DNA of 64,000 nucleotides from NCBI RefSeq assembly GCF_020829495.1, contig NZ_JAIVFQ010000035.1, forward strand, positions 1-64,000, given 5' to 3'. This DNA is from Nostoc favosum CHAB5714 (GTDB lineage Bacteria; Cyanobacteriota; Cyanobacteriia; Cyanobacteriales; Nostocaceae). Positions within the stretch are counted from its first letter, which is position 1, and each line of letters begins with the position of its first letter. Under the pieces are notes generated by a model. It was given only the letters and a program-made list of their open reading frames with translations. It was not told the DNA's origin and searched no databases. The position numbers were made by a program, and so were the translations under genes. Positions 55,395 through 64,000 of the stretch are shown here, in pieces.

Positions 55395-56909
55395 CTATTG
55401 ACGGGTATAACGATGTTTCACGCCAATGGGGAAATATTCAAAATCACCCATTGGGGCTAATGTAACTTGTGGTGTTTGATATTCTGCGGGAACATAATTA
55501 GCAAACTCGCTATTTAGGCGTAGCAATTGCGAAAGAATAGAAGATGCGATCGCTTCTGTTCGATCTTCACTACCCTCTACCCCTGGTGCTAACTCCACAA
55601 CCACAGATAAAAATCGATTTTTATCAGTATCTTCCTTCACTTGCAACACAAATTTACCCGTCACCCATTCTTGAATTCCTGGTTGTTCTAATCCCACCGT
55701 CACATTTTCTGGATAGATATTTGCGCCAAAGTAAGAAACTGTAAAGTTAGAACGCCCGAAGACATAAACGAAAGGTAGCTGATGAATACCTCTAGGTAAT
55801 TCTTGAGTGTCAGAACGGAGATTTTCAAGCGGATTAAATTCCCATTCTGCTAAAAATTGCAGCATGGCATCATAACTAATTATCCCGCCAGTATCTAAGA
55901 TGTCATAACGCACTAAGGGAATACCGTTATCTCCAGAAAACAGCAATCCGCCATCTTGAACTTCAAAAAAGCGACTGCAAGGATCATATTGTACTAATGT
56001 GGGTAAACGCGATTCCCCAAATAAAACTCTAGCGGCATCGGGATTTATTGCCAAAAAACGGCGAATGCAAATACTTAACGGTGTTTCATTACCCAAAACT
56101 CCTGCATCCGCAGTGCCATAGAGTGATGCAAAATCATAGCAAGGATTTTGTGAACCAACTCTTTCGCCAACTAAACTCCGCCATTCTTCACTAAATACTT
56201 CTCCCGCCATCACTAATTTAATCTGATATTGCTGCCACTCCACACCACGAGCGATACCAGTATCAATCACATCTTTTAAAAATGGCGGGTATCCCAACAG
56301 CACGACTTGTTCAAAAGCTGAACCTAATTCCTGCACAACTCGCAAGATTTCTTCTTTGTTGTTACCAGGAGTAATTACAGTGATGGGATAACCTTTGCTA
56401 GCAAGATAACGACAGCAATTGGTGGTAAAGATTCCACCTACCCAAGTGCCCAAAGTGAAACAAATCACTGCTAGGGTACGTCTGGTATCTGTATAGAAAC
56501 TATCGTGAAAAATTTGTTCAAAACGTGTGGCGATTTGGAGTTCATCTGTGAAAAAACGAGGCCAAAATGTCGGTTTACCACTGGAACCGGAAGAAGCAGC
56601 TATCATATCGCACCCTTGGAGTTGCCCGTTGCGGCACAAGTCAGCTAAAGGATAACGCAGTATATAATTTTGTTTAGCGATCGCTGGTAGTTTTTGAAAC
56701 TCCTCTAAGGTTTGAATAGTCGCGGGATTAATTTCCCTTTCTGCTAAAAAAGCCTTGTAGGCAGGTACATTAGCCGCCACATCGTGAAATAAACTCAAAG
56801 CTGCCGAAGTTTGAGTGTTGAGATGCTGTTGCAGTATCGTTTCTAGGGGGGTAGACAAAAAATCTTCAAATGCTTTAATTACTTGCTGCTGTCTTGATTT
56901 CCGGTTCAT
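55395..56909 (-). CDS. PaaK-like AMP-dependent acyl-CoA ligase
   Basis: Adenylate-forming enzyme related to phenylacetate-CoA ligase, about 504 residues. The nucleotide loop is AASSGSSGKPTFWPRFFTDE; later motifs include FASLYGTADAGVLGNETPL, LVRYDILDTGGIISYDAML and VFGRSNFTVSYFGANIYPEN. The frame runs from 57077, but its first 56 codons cross an AATTCGT array (ELRITNYELRI), so ATG 56909 (MNRKSRQQQVIKAFEDFLST) is chosen. Substrate is not known; no pathway genes surround it. Confidence 0.87.
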   Translation of the reverse strand: MNRKSRQQQVIKAFEDFLSTPLETILQQHLNTQTSAALSLFHDVAANVPAYKAFLAEREINPATIQTLEEFQKLPAIAKQNYILRYPLADLCRNGQLQGCDMIAASSGSSGKPTFWPRFFTDELQIATRFEQIFHDSFYTDTRRTLAVICFTLGTWVGGIFTTNCCRYLASKGYPITVITPGNNKEEILRVVQELGSAFEQVVLLGYPPFLKDVIDTGIARGVEWQQYQIKLVMAGEVFSEEWRSLVGERVGSQNPCYDFASLYGTADAGVLGNETPLSICIRRFLAINPDAARVLFGESRLPTLVQYDPCSRFFEVQDGGLLFSGDNGIPLVRYDILDTGGIISYDAMLQFLAEWEFNPLENLRSDTQELPRGIHQLPFVYVFGRSNFTVSYFGANIYPENVTVGLEQPGIQEWVTGKFVLQVKEDTDKNRFLSVVVELAPGVEGSEDRTEAIASSILSQLLRLNSEFANYVPAEYQTPQVTLAPMGDFEYFPIGVKHRYTRQ

Positions 56910-56950
56910 GATAATTCGTAATTCGTAATTCGTAATTCGTAATTCGTAAT
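56910..56950. repeat. AATTCGT tandem repeat
   Basis: ATAATTCGTAATTCGTAATT continues in about five units just upstream of the PaaK-like start; it would encode ELRITNYELRI if translated. Confidence 0.9.
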
Positions 56951-57104
56951 GACGCTCTCTACGAGACTCTGCGCGTAGCTTGCTTCCCTGCAAGAGTACG
57001 CGGATACGAGAAAGCGCGTCGCTAACGTAATTCGTAGGATATCCGAAAATGAGGGTATGCGCGTTGTAGTCATTCAATAAAACCTTAATTTATCCTTGGG
57101 CACC

Positions 57105-58805
57105 ATGCAGCTCTATTGCAGTAAACAACACACAAATAATGGTGGGAACCGCTTTTGTACCCATTGTGGTGAACCATTACCTCTTGCTGTGGGACAGGTT
57201 GTGGATAATCGCTATCAAATTATCCGTCAATTAGGACAAGGGGGCTTTGGACGCACCTATTTGGCGGAGGATAGAACTAAATCTCATCAAACCTGTGTGC
57301 TGAAGGAATTTGCACCCCAAGTAGAAGAAAAGCAAGATTTACAAAAAGCTAAAGAGTTATTTGAACGAGAAGCAAATGTCCTGAAAACACTCCAGCATCC
57401 ACAGATACCGCGTTTTCACGCCTCGCTACAAGTGAAGATAGGCACTAAAGATTTTTTCTTTCTAGTGCAAGATTATGTGGATGGTGATAATTATTACCAA
57501 TTATTAGAACAGCGTGAGAGTCAAGGAAAAACCTTTAGTGAAGAAGAAGTAATCACCTTACTGCAACAGATTTTACCGGTGTTATCTTACATCCATTCAC
57601 GAGATGTAGTTCACCGTGATATCTCTCCTGATAATTTAATTTGGCGGCGTTCTGATAATCTGCCAGTATTAATTGATTTTGGTGGTGTCAAGCAATTGCC
57701 AGCTTCTCAAGGTTTTTGGCGGACTAAGTTGGCTGAAAATAACACTTTGCTGGGTAAAAAGGGCTACGCCCCAGAAGAACAGCTACGGCAGGGAAAAGCA
57801 TTTTTTAGTAGTGATTTATATTCTTTAGCGGTGACATCACTGGTGTTGCTCACAGGGAAAGAGCCGCAAAAATTATACGACAGCTATCAGGGAATTTGGG
57901 GATGGGGAAAGGAAATCCGAGTTAGTCAGCAACTGGAAGCGGTGTTAAAAAAGATGTTGGCTTATAAACCGAGCGATCGCTACCAACGAGCCGAGCAAAT
58001 TCTCAAAGATTTACCATCACTAACTACTACTAAATCCCCAGGTAATTATATTACTACCAAGATCAAGACGATGGTAGTTGCTCCGGGAAGACAACACGCC
58101 AGTGCTGTTGTGAGTAGATTCCAGAATAAAACGCAAGCGATAGCGAAACCAATATCTTGGCCTGTTTGGATTCGCCCTTTTGTGATGAGTTTAGGGGGAA
58201 CAGCTTTAATTGTCTTAACTGGTGCAGGTACTTTGGCGGTGGTAAATGCAGTCATTCGGAGCGTAACTTCAATTACTATCCCATCAATCTCATTACCGGA
58301 AATTCCACAGTTCCCAAATCCAATCGGTAAACCAGTCAGCGACAAAGGAAAAAATCGCAATCTCCAGGAAATTATCAGTCGTCGTCAACAGCTAGAAATT
58401 ACTGAAGGATTTTTTACTCCCTTTGTAGATGATTTATTTTATACAAAAAAACCGGAATTAAAGAGACGTAGCCTGACATCTAAATCTGAAGACGCTGGTT
58501 TACGAGATGAATGGTCTGGTATTGCTGACGATTTGTTGGATAAACTAGAACAGGCTGACCTCAGTACAGCAGCTCGTCGGAAATTGGGTAAATATAGTCA
58601 AAAAGATTATGTAACATGGAGACGACTTGCGCGATCGGGGCAATTTGGTAACTATACAATTGATCAGTTGACCAAAGACGCAAATGAAAAATTTGATCGG
58701 TTGTTTCCCGATCAGGATCGTGGGAAACTCAATCAACAGACTTTCGGTCAAATTTGGTATGCGATCGCAGCCGATCAAGTCAGTAGAGTACAATCTGGCA
58801 AGTAA
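57105..58805 (+). CDS. Zinc-ribbon serine/threonine kinase (paralogue 1)
   Basis: About 566 residues. The N-terminus has a four-Cys zinc ribbon ([20 protein letters not shown]). The kinase domain follows: [24 protein letters not shown] with the catalytic Lys, [27 protein letters not shown] and [11 protein letters not shown]. The catalytic loop is HRDISPDN, with Ser for the usual Lys. After one membrane helix ([20 protein letters not shown]) comes a ~150-residue extracytoplasmic domain ([20 protein letters not shown]). Start ATG 57105 chosen over TTG 57096. Its paralogue is next downstream. Confidence 0.9.
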   Translation: MQLYCSKQHTNNGGNRFCTHCGEPLPLAVGQVVDNRYQIIRQLGQGGFGRTYLAEDRTKSHQTCVLKEFAPQVEEKQDLQKAKELFEREANVLKTLQHPQIPRFHASLQVKIGTKDFFFLVQDYVDGDNYYQLLEQRESQGKTFSEEEVITLLQQILPVLSYIHSRDVVHRDISPDNLIWRRSDNLPVLIDFGGVKQLPASQGFWRTKLAENNTLLGKKGYAPEEQLRQGKAFFSSDLYSLAVTSLVLLTGKEPQKLYDSYQGIWGWGKEIRVSQQLEAVLKKMLAYKPSDRYQRAEQILKDLPSLTTTKSPGNYITTKIKTMVVAPGRQHASAVVSRFQNKTQAIAKPISWPVWIRPFVMSLGGTALIVLTGAGTLAVVNAVIRSVTSITIPSISLPEIPQFPNPIGKPVSDKGKNRNLQEIISRRQQLEITEGFFTPFVDDLFYTKKPELKRRSLTSKSEDAGLRDEWSGIADDLLDKLEQADLSTAARRKLGKYSQKDYVTWRRLARSGQFGNYTIDQLTKDANEKFDRLFPDQDRGKLNQQTFGQIWYAIAADQVSRVQSGK

Positions 58806-58808
58806 CGA

Positions 58809-58936
58809 GAGATGAGGGAGATGAGGGAGATGAGGGAGATGAGGGAGACATAAGCAATGCCCAATGCCCAATGCCCAATGCCCAATGCCCAATGCCCAAT
58901 GCCCAATGCCCAATGCCCAATGCCCAATGCCCAATG
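58809..58936. repeat. GATGAGGGA and CAATGCC tandem arrays between the kinases
   Basis: GAGATGAGGGAGATGAGGGA copies (58809-58851) are followed by CAATGCCCAATGCCCAATGC copies (58857-58933) that run up to the ATG of the next kinase; if translated they encode MPNAQCP repeats, an artefactual N-terminus. Confidence 0.95.
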
Positions 58937-61090
58937 ACTAAAATATATTGTTCTAAAGGACATGAAAATTCCCCAGGTAGTCGCTTTTGTCTCCAGTGTG
59001 GTGAAAAGTTGTTGGATACGCCCATGAGTTATGGTATCCAACCGGGACTAACTTTAGGCGATCGCTATGTGATTGTGCGTCAAATTGGCCAAGGTGGCTT
59101 TGGACGCACTTATTTAGCTGAAGATGTCAATCGTTTCCGCGAACTTTGTGTTTTAAAAGAATTTTCCCCCCAAGTTCAAACCGCCTACGTTGTCCAAAAA
59201 GCTGAAGAACTGTTTGAGAGAGAAGCGAGTGTTCTCTATAAACTGCAACATCCCCAAATTCCCCGCTTCCGGGAACTGCTTCGCATGAACTTAGGGGGCA
59301 AAGAATATCTGTTTTTGGTGCAAGATTATGTAGAAGGGGAAACTTACAACTCGTTGTTAAATACCCGGATACAACAGGGTTTGCGCTTTACAGAGGCGGA
59401 AGTGCGCCAATTGTTGCTTTCAATTTTGCCAGTGTTAGAGTATATCCACTCCATAGGCGTTATTCATCGAGATATATCTCCAGATAACTTAATGCTTCGC
59501 ACTGTTGACAAACTGCCAGTGTTAATTGATTTTGGCGGTGTCAAACAAGTAGTAGCAACCGTTGCTTCCCAATATTACCAACCCGGTATAGTTGCATCTT
59601 CCCCATCACCAACCCTATTGGGCAAGGTAGGATTTGCACCCCCAGAACAGATGCAAACTGGGTTAGTATCTCCCCACAGCGACTTGTATGCAATGGCCGC
59701 AACAATGTTGGTTTTACTGACAGGGAAACAACCCCAAGAATTAATTGATACCTACAACCTGACCTGGCAGTGGCGACGGGAAGTAAGCCTGAGTCCGATT
59801 TTGGCACAGGTATTAGATAAAATGTTATCTGCCAGACCAAGCGATCGCTATCAATCAGCCAGTCAAGTACTCCAAGCTATCAACCCGCCCCCAGCTAACT
59901 TTCCCCCAACTCAATACCCCGCCCCATCACAACCCACATCCGCCACCGTCGCCGTCTCTCCCCCATCCCCCTCATCCCCCCCATCCCCCTCATCTCCCTC
60001 ATCTCCCCCTCCCCCCTCCTGGTGGACACCAACAAAAACCTTTCTAGTGGCGGCGGTAGTAGCTGGTACTGTTGGATTACTTTGGTGGGGAGTGAATAGT
60101 AGCCGCGATGTCGGGGACAAACCTGATCCTATAGCCAGTCCAATTCCAACCAGTGACCAACCGACCGATCCTTTAGCGCAATATTCACCAGCAGAACGGC
60201 AGCGTAAAGAAAGATTAAGCGATCGCCGTCAACAGTTGGGTATTAACTCTAACTTTTATGTGAACTTGGTGAATCAAGTTTTTTGGGACAGAAATCCCAG
60301 TTTACGAGGACGCACTCTCAACGATGGCCCTGAAGATGAGAGTTTGCGGGCAGAATGGGATAAAACAGCCTCAGAATTGTTAGAAAAGCTAGCGCCACTG
60401 AGTTCTAATACACGCCGGCAACTGGGAACTTATACAACTGCTGAACGCGATCGCTGGAAAGTGGAAGTAAACAAAATTAACGTTGGTAGTCGTTCTTTGT
60501 ATGATTTGGGAGATGCCGCCTTCTTAAGTGTATTCCCTGAACAGCGTGGTAAAGATTTTCTGGGTCAGCCCATTGGACAAGTTTGGTATGGATTTGTTAG
60601 CGATCAACTCAGTGCTATCCTTGCCGGTAGCGCTTTCCAAAAACTTGTCTTTGATCCGGGCGCTATCAGCAAAACAGTCAGTGGTACTCTCCAACCTGGT
60701 GGTGGTAAAGTATTCATTGCTGGACTTGCCAAAGAGCAATCTTTAGAATTGAACCTACAAGCAAATTCCCAAGTTTTGTTATCAGTCTATTCACCCTCTG
60801 GCAAAATTAGATTTTTAGAAGATTCTACCCAGCGAAATTTGTCAACTAAATTACCAGAAAACGGATTTTACGAGTTTGTCGTGGTTTCCAAAGCATCGAA
60901 ACCAGTAGATTATCAACTCAGCATTACAGCAGAAAATCTCGCCCCTCCTCCATCGCCAACACCAACGCCCACGGAAACACCAACGCCCACAGAAACACCC
61001 ACGCCAACGCCAACGCCAACTCCTACACCAACTCCCACCGAAACCCCCACTCCTACACCGACACCAACGCAGGAGACAGAACCTCAGTAG
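58934..61090 (+). CDS. Zinc-ribbon serine/threonine kinase with PPC-like tail (paralogue 2)
   Basis: About 718 residues. Same plan as the upstream kinase: zinc ribbon [20 protein letters not shown], kinase motifs [47 protein letters not shown] and GFAPPEQMQ, a Pro/Ser linker rich in SPPSPSSP, one membrane helix ([18 protein letters not shown]) and the same extracytoplasmic domain ([20 protein letters not shown]). It adds a PPC-like beta domain and a (PT)n tail. ATG 58934 is the start: codons before it are from the CAATGCC array. Confidence 0.92.
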   Translation: MTKIYCSKGHENSPGSRFCLQCGEKLLDTPMSYGIQPGLTLGDRYVIVRQIGQGGFGRTYLAEDVNRFRELCVLKEFSPQVQTAYVVQKAEELFEREASVLYKLQHPQIPRFRELLRMNLGGKEYLFLVQDYVEGETYNSLLNTRIQQGLRFTEAEVRQLLLSILPVLEYIHSIGVIHRDISPDNLMLRTVDKLPVLIDFGGVKQVVATVASQYYQPGIVASSPSPTLLGKVGFAPPEQMQTGLVSPHSDLYAMAATMLVLLTGKQPQELIDTYNLTWQWRREVSLSPILAQVLDKMLSARPSDRYQSASQVLQAINPPPANFPPTQYPAPSQPTSATVAVSPPSPSSPPSPSSPSSPPPPSWWTPTKTFLVAAVVAGTVGLLWWGVNSSRDVGDKPDPIASPIPTSDQPTDPLAQYSPAERQRKERLSDRRQQLGINSNFYVNLVNQVFWDRNPSLRGRTLNDGPEDESLRAEWDKTASELLEKLAPLSSNTRRQLGTYTTAERDRWKVEVNKINVGSRSLYDLGDAAFLSVFPEQRGKDFLGQPIGQVWYGFVSDQLSAILAGSAFQKLVFDPGAISKTVSGTLQPGGGKVFIAGLAKEQSLELNLQANSQVLLSVYSPSGKIRFLEDSTQRNLSTKLPENGFYEFVVVSKASKPVDYQLSITAENLAPPPSPTPTPTETPTPTETPTPTPTPTPTPTPTETPTPTPTPTQETEPQ

Positions 61091-61199
61091 AAAACGAACT
61101 TAAATCAAGCCATTCCCAGTTTACATACATTGAAATTTGCTTACAGACTTAACTTATCTGCATTACTTACAAACAATTTCAAAATAAATCTTATGATTC
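61091..61199. other. Short spacer between convergent genes
   Basis: AT-rich sequence between the kinase stop and the lipoprotein stop; no clear terminator seen. Confidence 0.5.
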
Positions 61200-61703
61200 T
61201 TAATCTCGAATTTCTATCTTGGTAATCAGCCATTCTTTGATTGTTTTCCCGCAAGGCTCAGAACTTTGACAATCATTGACGTTTTCTAGCTGATAATACA
61301 TCTCTACTTTTTTATTGACGTATTTATCTGGTTCGCAAATATCAAATGACGCACCGACACTTTCATATAATTTACCCTTTTCATCGACCACAGTAACGTA
61401 GCATTTTAAGTCTCCATTATGCATATCTTTGATAGTACCCAATATCGGCTTATCGTTAGAGGTTTCATTACTTTTGTTATTCTTAATAGATGTATTTTCA
61501 TTTTGTGCTGAATTACTAGCTTTTTTAATCCTTTCGGTATTATCTAGCTGATTTGCGGAAGTAGATTCAAAATTAGCTGGGATAGTTGTTCCAGTCTTTG
61601 CTTGATTAACTTGGTTCTGTTGAGAAGCACTATTGCCATCACCACAACTTGCAATCAACATAGAACAAAGAATTAATGTAGTAGTGAAGATTGTTTTTTT
61701 CAT
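61200..61703 (-). CDS. Putative lipoprotein of unknown function
   Basis: About 167 residues. A type II signal peptide (MKKTIFTTTLILCSMLIASC) carries a lipobox LIAS-C, so the mature protein should be lipid-anchored. A ~70-residue polar Asn/Ser/Thr linker leads to a compact domain (ILGTIKDMHNGDLKCYVTVV; VGASFDICEPDKYVNKKVEM) with four Cys (CYVTVV, DICEPD, NDCQSS, EPCGKT) that could form disulfides. Frame open from 61718; ATG 61703 fits the signal better. No homologue recognised. Confidence 0.75.
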   Translation of the reverse strand: MKKTIFTTTLILCSMLIASCGDGNSASQQNQVNQAKTGTTIPANFESTSANQLDNTERIKKASNSAQNENTSIKNNKSNETSNDKPILGTIKDMHNGDLKCYVTVVDEKGKLYESVGASFDICEPDKYVNKKVEMYYQLENVNDCQSSEPCGKTIKEWLITKIEIRD

Positions 61704-61718
61704 TTTATTTATGTTCAT

Positions 61719-62720
61719 AAAACCCTATAGATGATTGTTTTGGTAAAAATATTAGACCAATAGTCAACCCACCAATTATTCTGGTAGTTAAAGTAAAATA
61801 GGTAGTGTCTCCTCAATACGTTCGGTTAGCTTGTTTACCCTGCGAAGATCCCCCAACCCCCCGATAAATTGGGGGGCTAATTTCCTCTTTTACCCCCAAT
61901 TTATCGGGGGTCGCCACAGGCGGGGGGATCTTATCCGAACCGTATTGAGTGTCTCCTATCAAACGTTCGGAAAAATTATCGTTTCCTTGAGTAGCGCAGA
62001 GAAATACAAAAAACCAAGACTAAGCATAATTGTCAACCTAAAAGATATAATATAGCAGTCCTATTTTATTCGTGAAAAATATAGACAAGGATACGAACCG
62101 CCATCTCTACGAGAGGCTTCCGCCAACGCCTAGCGTCTCGCAGAGAAGGACGCAAAGGGAAGAAAGAAGAAAGGTATATATAATTTTCACAAATGATTTA
62201 GGATTGCTATAAAACCTTTTATTAACTTTTCTATGATATTTATTTATTCTGATAGTTTTATCGAACAGAATACATGCGTCAGTCGTCAGAATTCAGTTGG
62301 GTATTTTGACCGAAAAAGCGGATGAATAACCGGCGTTTTTGCACCCCCACCAAATCGTAGATTTGGTGGTCAACAAGAAAGTCGCGGGTCTGAATCCCCG
62401 ACTGTAAGCGTTGCGTTAGCGAGTCCGCGAGCGTCTTGATTCTGACCGGAGCTTTCGGAGTCTCCGGCTTTGCTCCTGAATTCTGACTTCTGAATTCTTC
62501 TTCAAGCATTGTAACTTAAAAGTTACATCGTGATATTTGTGGAAAAGACTCGGACTTATCCGTACTTTTTGTGTATTATTCGGTAAAGTGCTTACAGGAT
62601 GTCTTAAACCTGATTTATGTGTATAAATTAATGCTTGGTTAAGCATTGATTACCAAATATTAATGCTTTGAGCATTAAATGAGTATTTAATAGAGTTTAG
62701 AAGGTGTAAGTATTGATTTT
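61719..62720. other. Long intergenic region with MITE and dispersed repeats
   Basis: About 1 kb. Contains the 136-bp MITE (61813-61948), a GAGAGGCTTCCGCCAACGCC palindromic repeat at 62112-62131 with CGTCTCGCAGAGAAGGACGC following, and a GAATTCAG/CTGAATTC repeat pair around 62286-62495. The two minus-strand frames at 62279-62646 are repeat-derived and not called. Close to truB is AT-rich unique sequence. Confidence 0.7.
61813..61948. mobile_element. 136-bp MITE with 8-bp target-site duplication
   Basis: Ends TCAATACGTTCGG (left) and the complement of CCGAACCGTATTGA (right) form terminal inverted repeats, one with a single extra G. Outside, GTGTCTCC occurs directly at 61805-61812 and 61949-61956, as expected of a target duplication. 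The inside is a long hairpin (CCCCGATAAATTGGGGGG / CCCCCAATTTATCGGGGG). Confidence 0.78.
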
Positions 62721-63605
62721 GTGTTATTTCAAGGTTTTCTCAACTTAAACAAACCATTTGACTGGACTTCCCACGACTGCGTAGCGCGAGTGCGAAAATT
62801 GTTGCGCCTCAAACGTGTAGGACATGCGGGAACTTTAGACCCAGCTGCTACTGGGGTTTTACCAATCGCCCTTGGTAAAGCCACAAGATTATTGCAATAT
62901 CTGCCAGAAAACAAAGCTTACAAAGCCACTATTCGGCTGGGTGTGCGTACCATAACCGATGATTTACAAGGCGAAATCATTACTTCTCAACCTTGTGCTG
63001 GATTGAGTTTGGCACAGGTGAAAAGTGCATTGCCACAATTTGAAGGCAAGATTGAGCAAATACCACCTAGTTACAGTGCAATCCAAGTGGATGGTAAACG
63101 CCTCTACGACTTAGCACGCCAAGGGATAACAGTGGAAGTTCCAGTGCGGACAGTGGAAGTTTTTCAGATAGATATTTTGGACTGGAGAGAAGGGGATTTT
63201 CCCGAATTGGATGTTGCGATCGCCTGTGGTTCTGGTACATATATTAGAGCGATCGCTCGTGACTTAGGTGCAATTTTAGAAACTGGTGGCACTCTTGCCG
63301 CTTTGATTCGTACCCAAAGCAGTGGTTTCGATTTAACAGATAGTCTCACTTTGACAGATTTAGAAACGAAACTGCAAGCCGGGACATTTCAGCCTTTTGT
63401 CTCTGATGCAGCCTTGAAGCATTTGTCATCTGTTACTTTACCAGCAACATCTGCTCAAAAATGGTGTCAAGGTCAGCGAATTTCTCTAACTTTCGATGTT
63501 CCTGCGATAGTACGAGTTTATGATGAAGAAACTCGCTTTTTAGGTATTGGGCAATTACAAGATGAAGTGTTGATTCCCCAAATGGTTTATGAACCGATTT
63601 CTTAA
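62721..63605 (+). CDS. truB: tRNA pseudouridine(55) synthase TruB
   Basis: Makes pseudouridine 55 in the T loop of all tRNAs. Motifs: [20 protein letters not shown], the catalytic Asp loop [40 protein letters not shown] and [17 protein letters not shown]. 294 residues, with the normal C-terminal extension. GTG at 62721 is the start that gives the family's short N-terminus ([13 protein letters not shown]); an AAGGTG purine stretch lies upstream. Confidence 0.95.
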   Translation: MLFQGFLNLNKPFDWTSHDCVARVRKLLRLKRVGHAGTLDPAATGVLPIALGKATRLLQYLPENKAYKATIRLGVRTITDDLQGEIITSQPCAGLSLAQVKSALPQFEGKIEQIPPSYSAIQVDGKRLYDLARQGITVEVPVRTVEVFQIDILDWREGDFPELDVAIACGSGTYIRAIARDLGAILETGGTLAALIRTQSSGFDLTDSLTLTDLETKLQAGTFQPFVSDAALKHLSSVTLPATSAQKWCQGQRISLTFDVPAIVRVYDEETRFLGIGQLQDEVLIPQMVYEPIS

Positions 63606-63684
63606 AACTGTGATAAGTTGAAGGTTTTAATTTGAACACAGAGTTTGGCCACCAAGTATGGCGGAAGTCTCCTGGGGGTGCTAG

Positions 63685-64000
63685 ATGAGCGATCGCCATC
63701 CTATCACTGCTGCACGTCTCAATGTCTACATCCAAGGTCAAGGATTCCCAATTCTTGGCTTACATGGTCATCCTGGTACTGGTCGTAGTCTATCTGTCTT
63801 TACCAATCATTTATCAAAACGTTATAAAACTTTTGCCCCTGATTTACGTGGATACGGCAAAAGTCGCTGGAATGGCAATTTTGATATGAATGACCATTTA
63901 ACTGATTTAGAAGCGCTGCTAGACCGCTTTGAGATTCAAAAGTGCCTAGTATTGGGATGGTCACTTGGGGGCATTCTGGCAATGGAACTGGCATTACGTT
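63685..64000 (+). CDS. Alpha/beta hydrolase, cut off by window edge
   Basis: The first 105 codons of an alpha/beta-hydrolase: FPILGLHGHPGTGRSLSVFT (oxyanion HG-x-P region), YKTFAPDLRGYGKSRWNG and the nucleophile elbow CLVLGWSLGGILAMELAL (Ser of G-W-S-L-G). It starts at ATG 63685 and runs off the end of the window in frame. The spacer from truB is 79 bp, so cotranscription is possible. Substrate unknown. Confidence 0.88.
   Translation, partial: MSDRHPITAARLNVYIQGQGFPILGLHGHPGTGRSLSVFTNHLSKRYKTFAPDLRGYGKSRWNGNFDMNDHLTDLEALLDRFEIQKCLVLGWSLGGILAMELALR

Noticed and set aside
62279-62646. Two overlapping minus-strand 76-codon frames
   Set aside because: They lie in dispersed repeat sequence (GAATTCAG type) and encode Ser/Arg-rich low-complexity text.

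Overview
The window looks like chromosome of a filamentous, heterocyst-forming cyanobacterium of the Nostoc/Anabaena type. Seen directly: very frequent HIP1 octamers (GCGATCGC), heptanucleotide short tandem repeats between genes, many small palindromic repeats, photosystem II genes (psbK, psbM, psbZ), nblA, pxcA, a Tat-exported PhoX-like and a PhoD-like phosphatase, several Hanks-type kinases and four Uma2 (DUF820) genes. There is no sign of a prophage, plasmid backbone or CRISPR array. Genus-level assignment is inference.

Layout. 0-9.4 kb: a TPR glycosyltransferase, pxcA, a PPK2 remnant, a CheB-like gene with an internal deletion, a 42-bp tandem array, miaE-like, a VOC protein, phoX-like and a MITE. 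9.4-16.4 kb: GNAT, comF-like, a PPC-domain protein, cobS, a conserved unknown, tgt-psbK, a [2Fe-2S] ferredoxin, psbM, and a double UspA. 16.9-22.2 kb: phoD-like, a ProA-family protein that appears to lack the catalytic cysteine, its coupled membrane partner, tRNA-Gly, ribH and psbZ. 22.7-35.7 kb: a DHH/CBS/tRNA-nucleotidyltransferase fusion, three Uma2 genes, a kinase, a UbiB-like kinase, a PP2C phosphatase, nblA and another kinase. 36-51.5 kb: glycosyltransferase, anmK with an in-frame insertion, a PEP-CTERM protein, a folate/biopterin transporter, a tandem-duplicated RTX locus, sppA, fni and Uma2. 51.5-55.4 kb: accessory segment with two unknown small genes around a 21-bp tandem array, an IS remnant, a RelE-type toxin-antitoxin pair, and a RAYT transposase with REP palindromes. 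55.4-64 kb: a PaaK-like ligase, two paralogous zinc-ribbon kinases, a lipoprotein, a MITE with target duplication, truB and a truncated alpha/beta hydrolase.

How genes fit together. Photosynthesis and light/nutrient acclimation recur (psbK/M/Z, pxcA, nblA, PhoX/PhoD), as does Ser/Thr phosphorylation signalling (four kinases, one PP2C). Most intergenic space is repeat-derived, and several repeats have entered coding sequence in frame (anmK, the DHH fusion, RAYT, the tail of tgt). The best candidates for something undescribed are the 21-bp iteron-like array with its two small genes, the cysteine-less ProA paralogue with its coupled membrane protein, the deleted CheB domain, and the 42-bp array open on both strands. 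None can be assigned a function from sequence alone.
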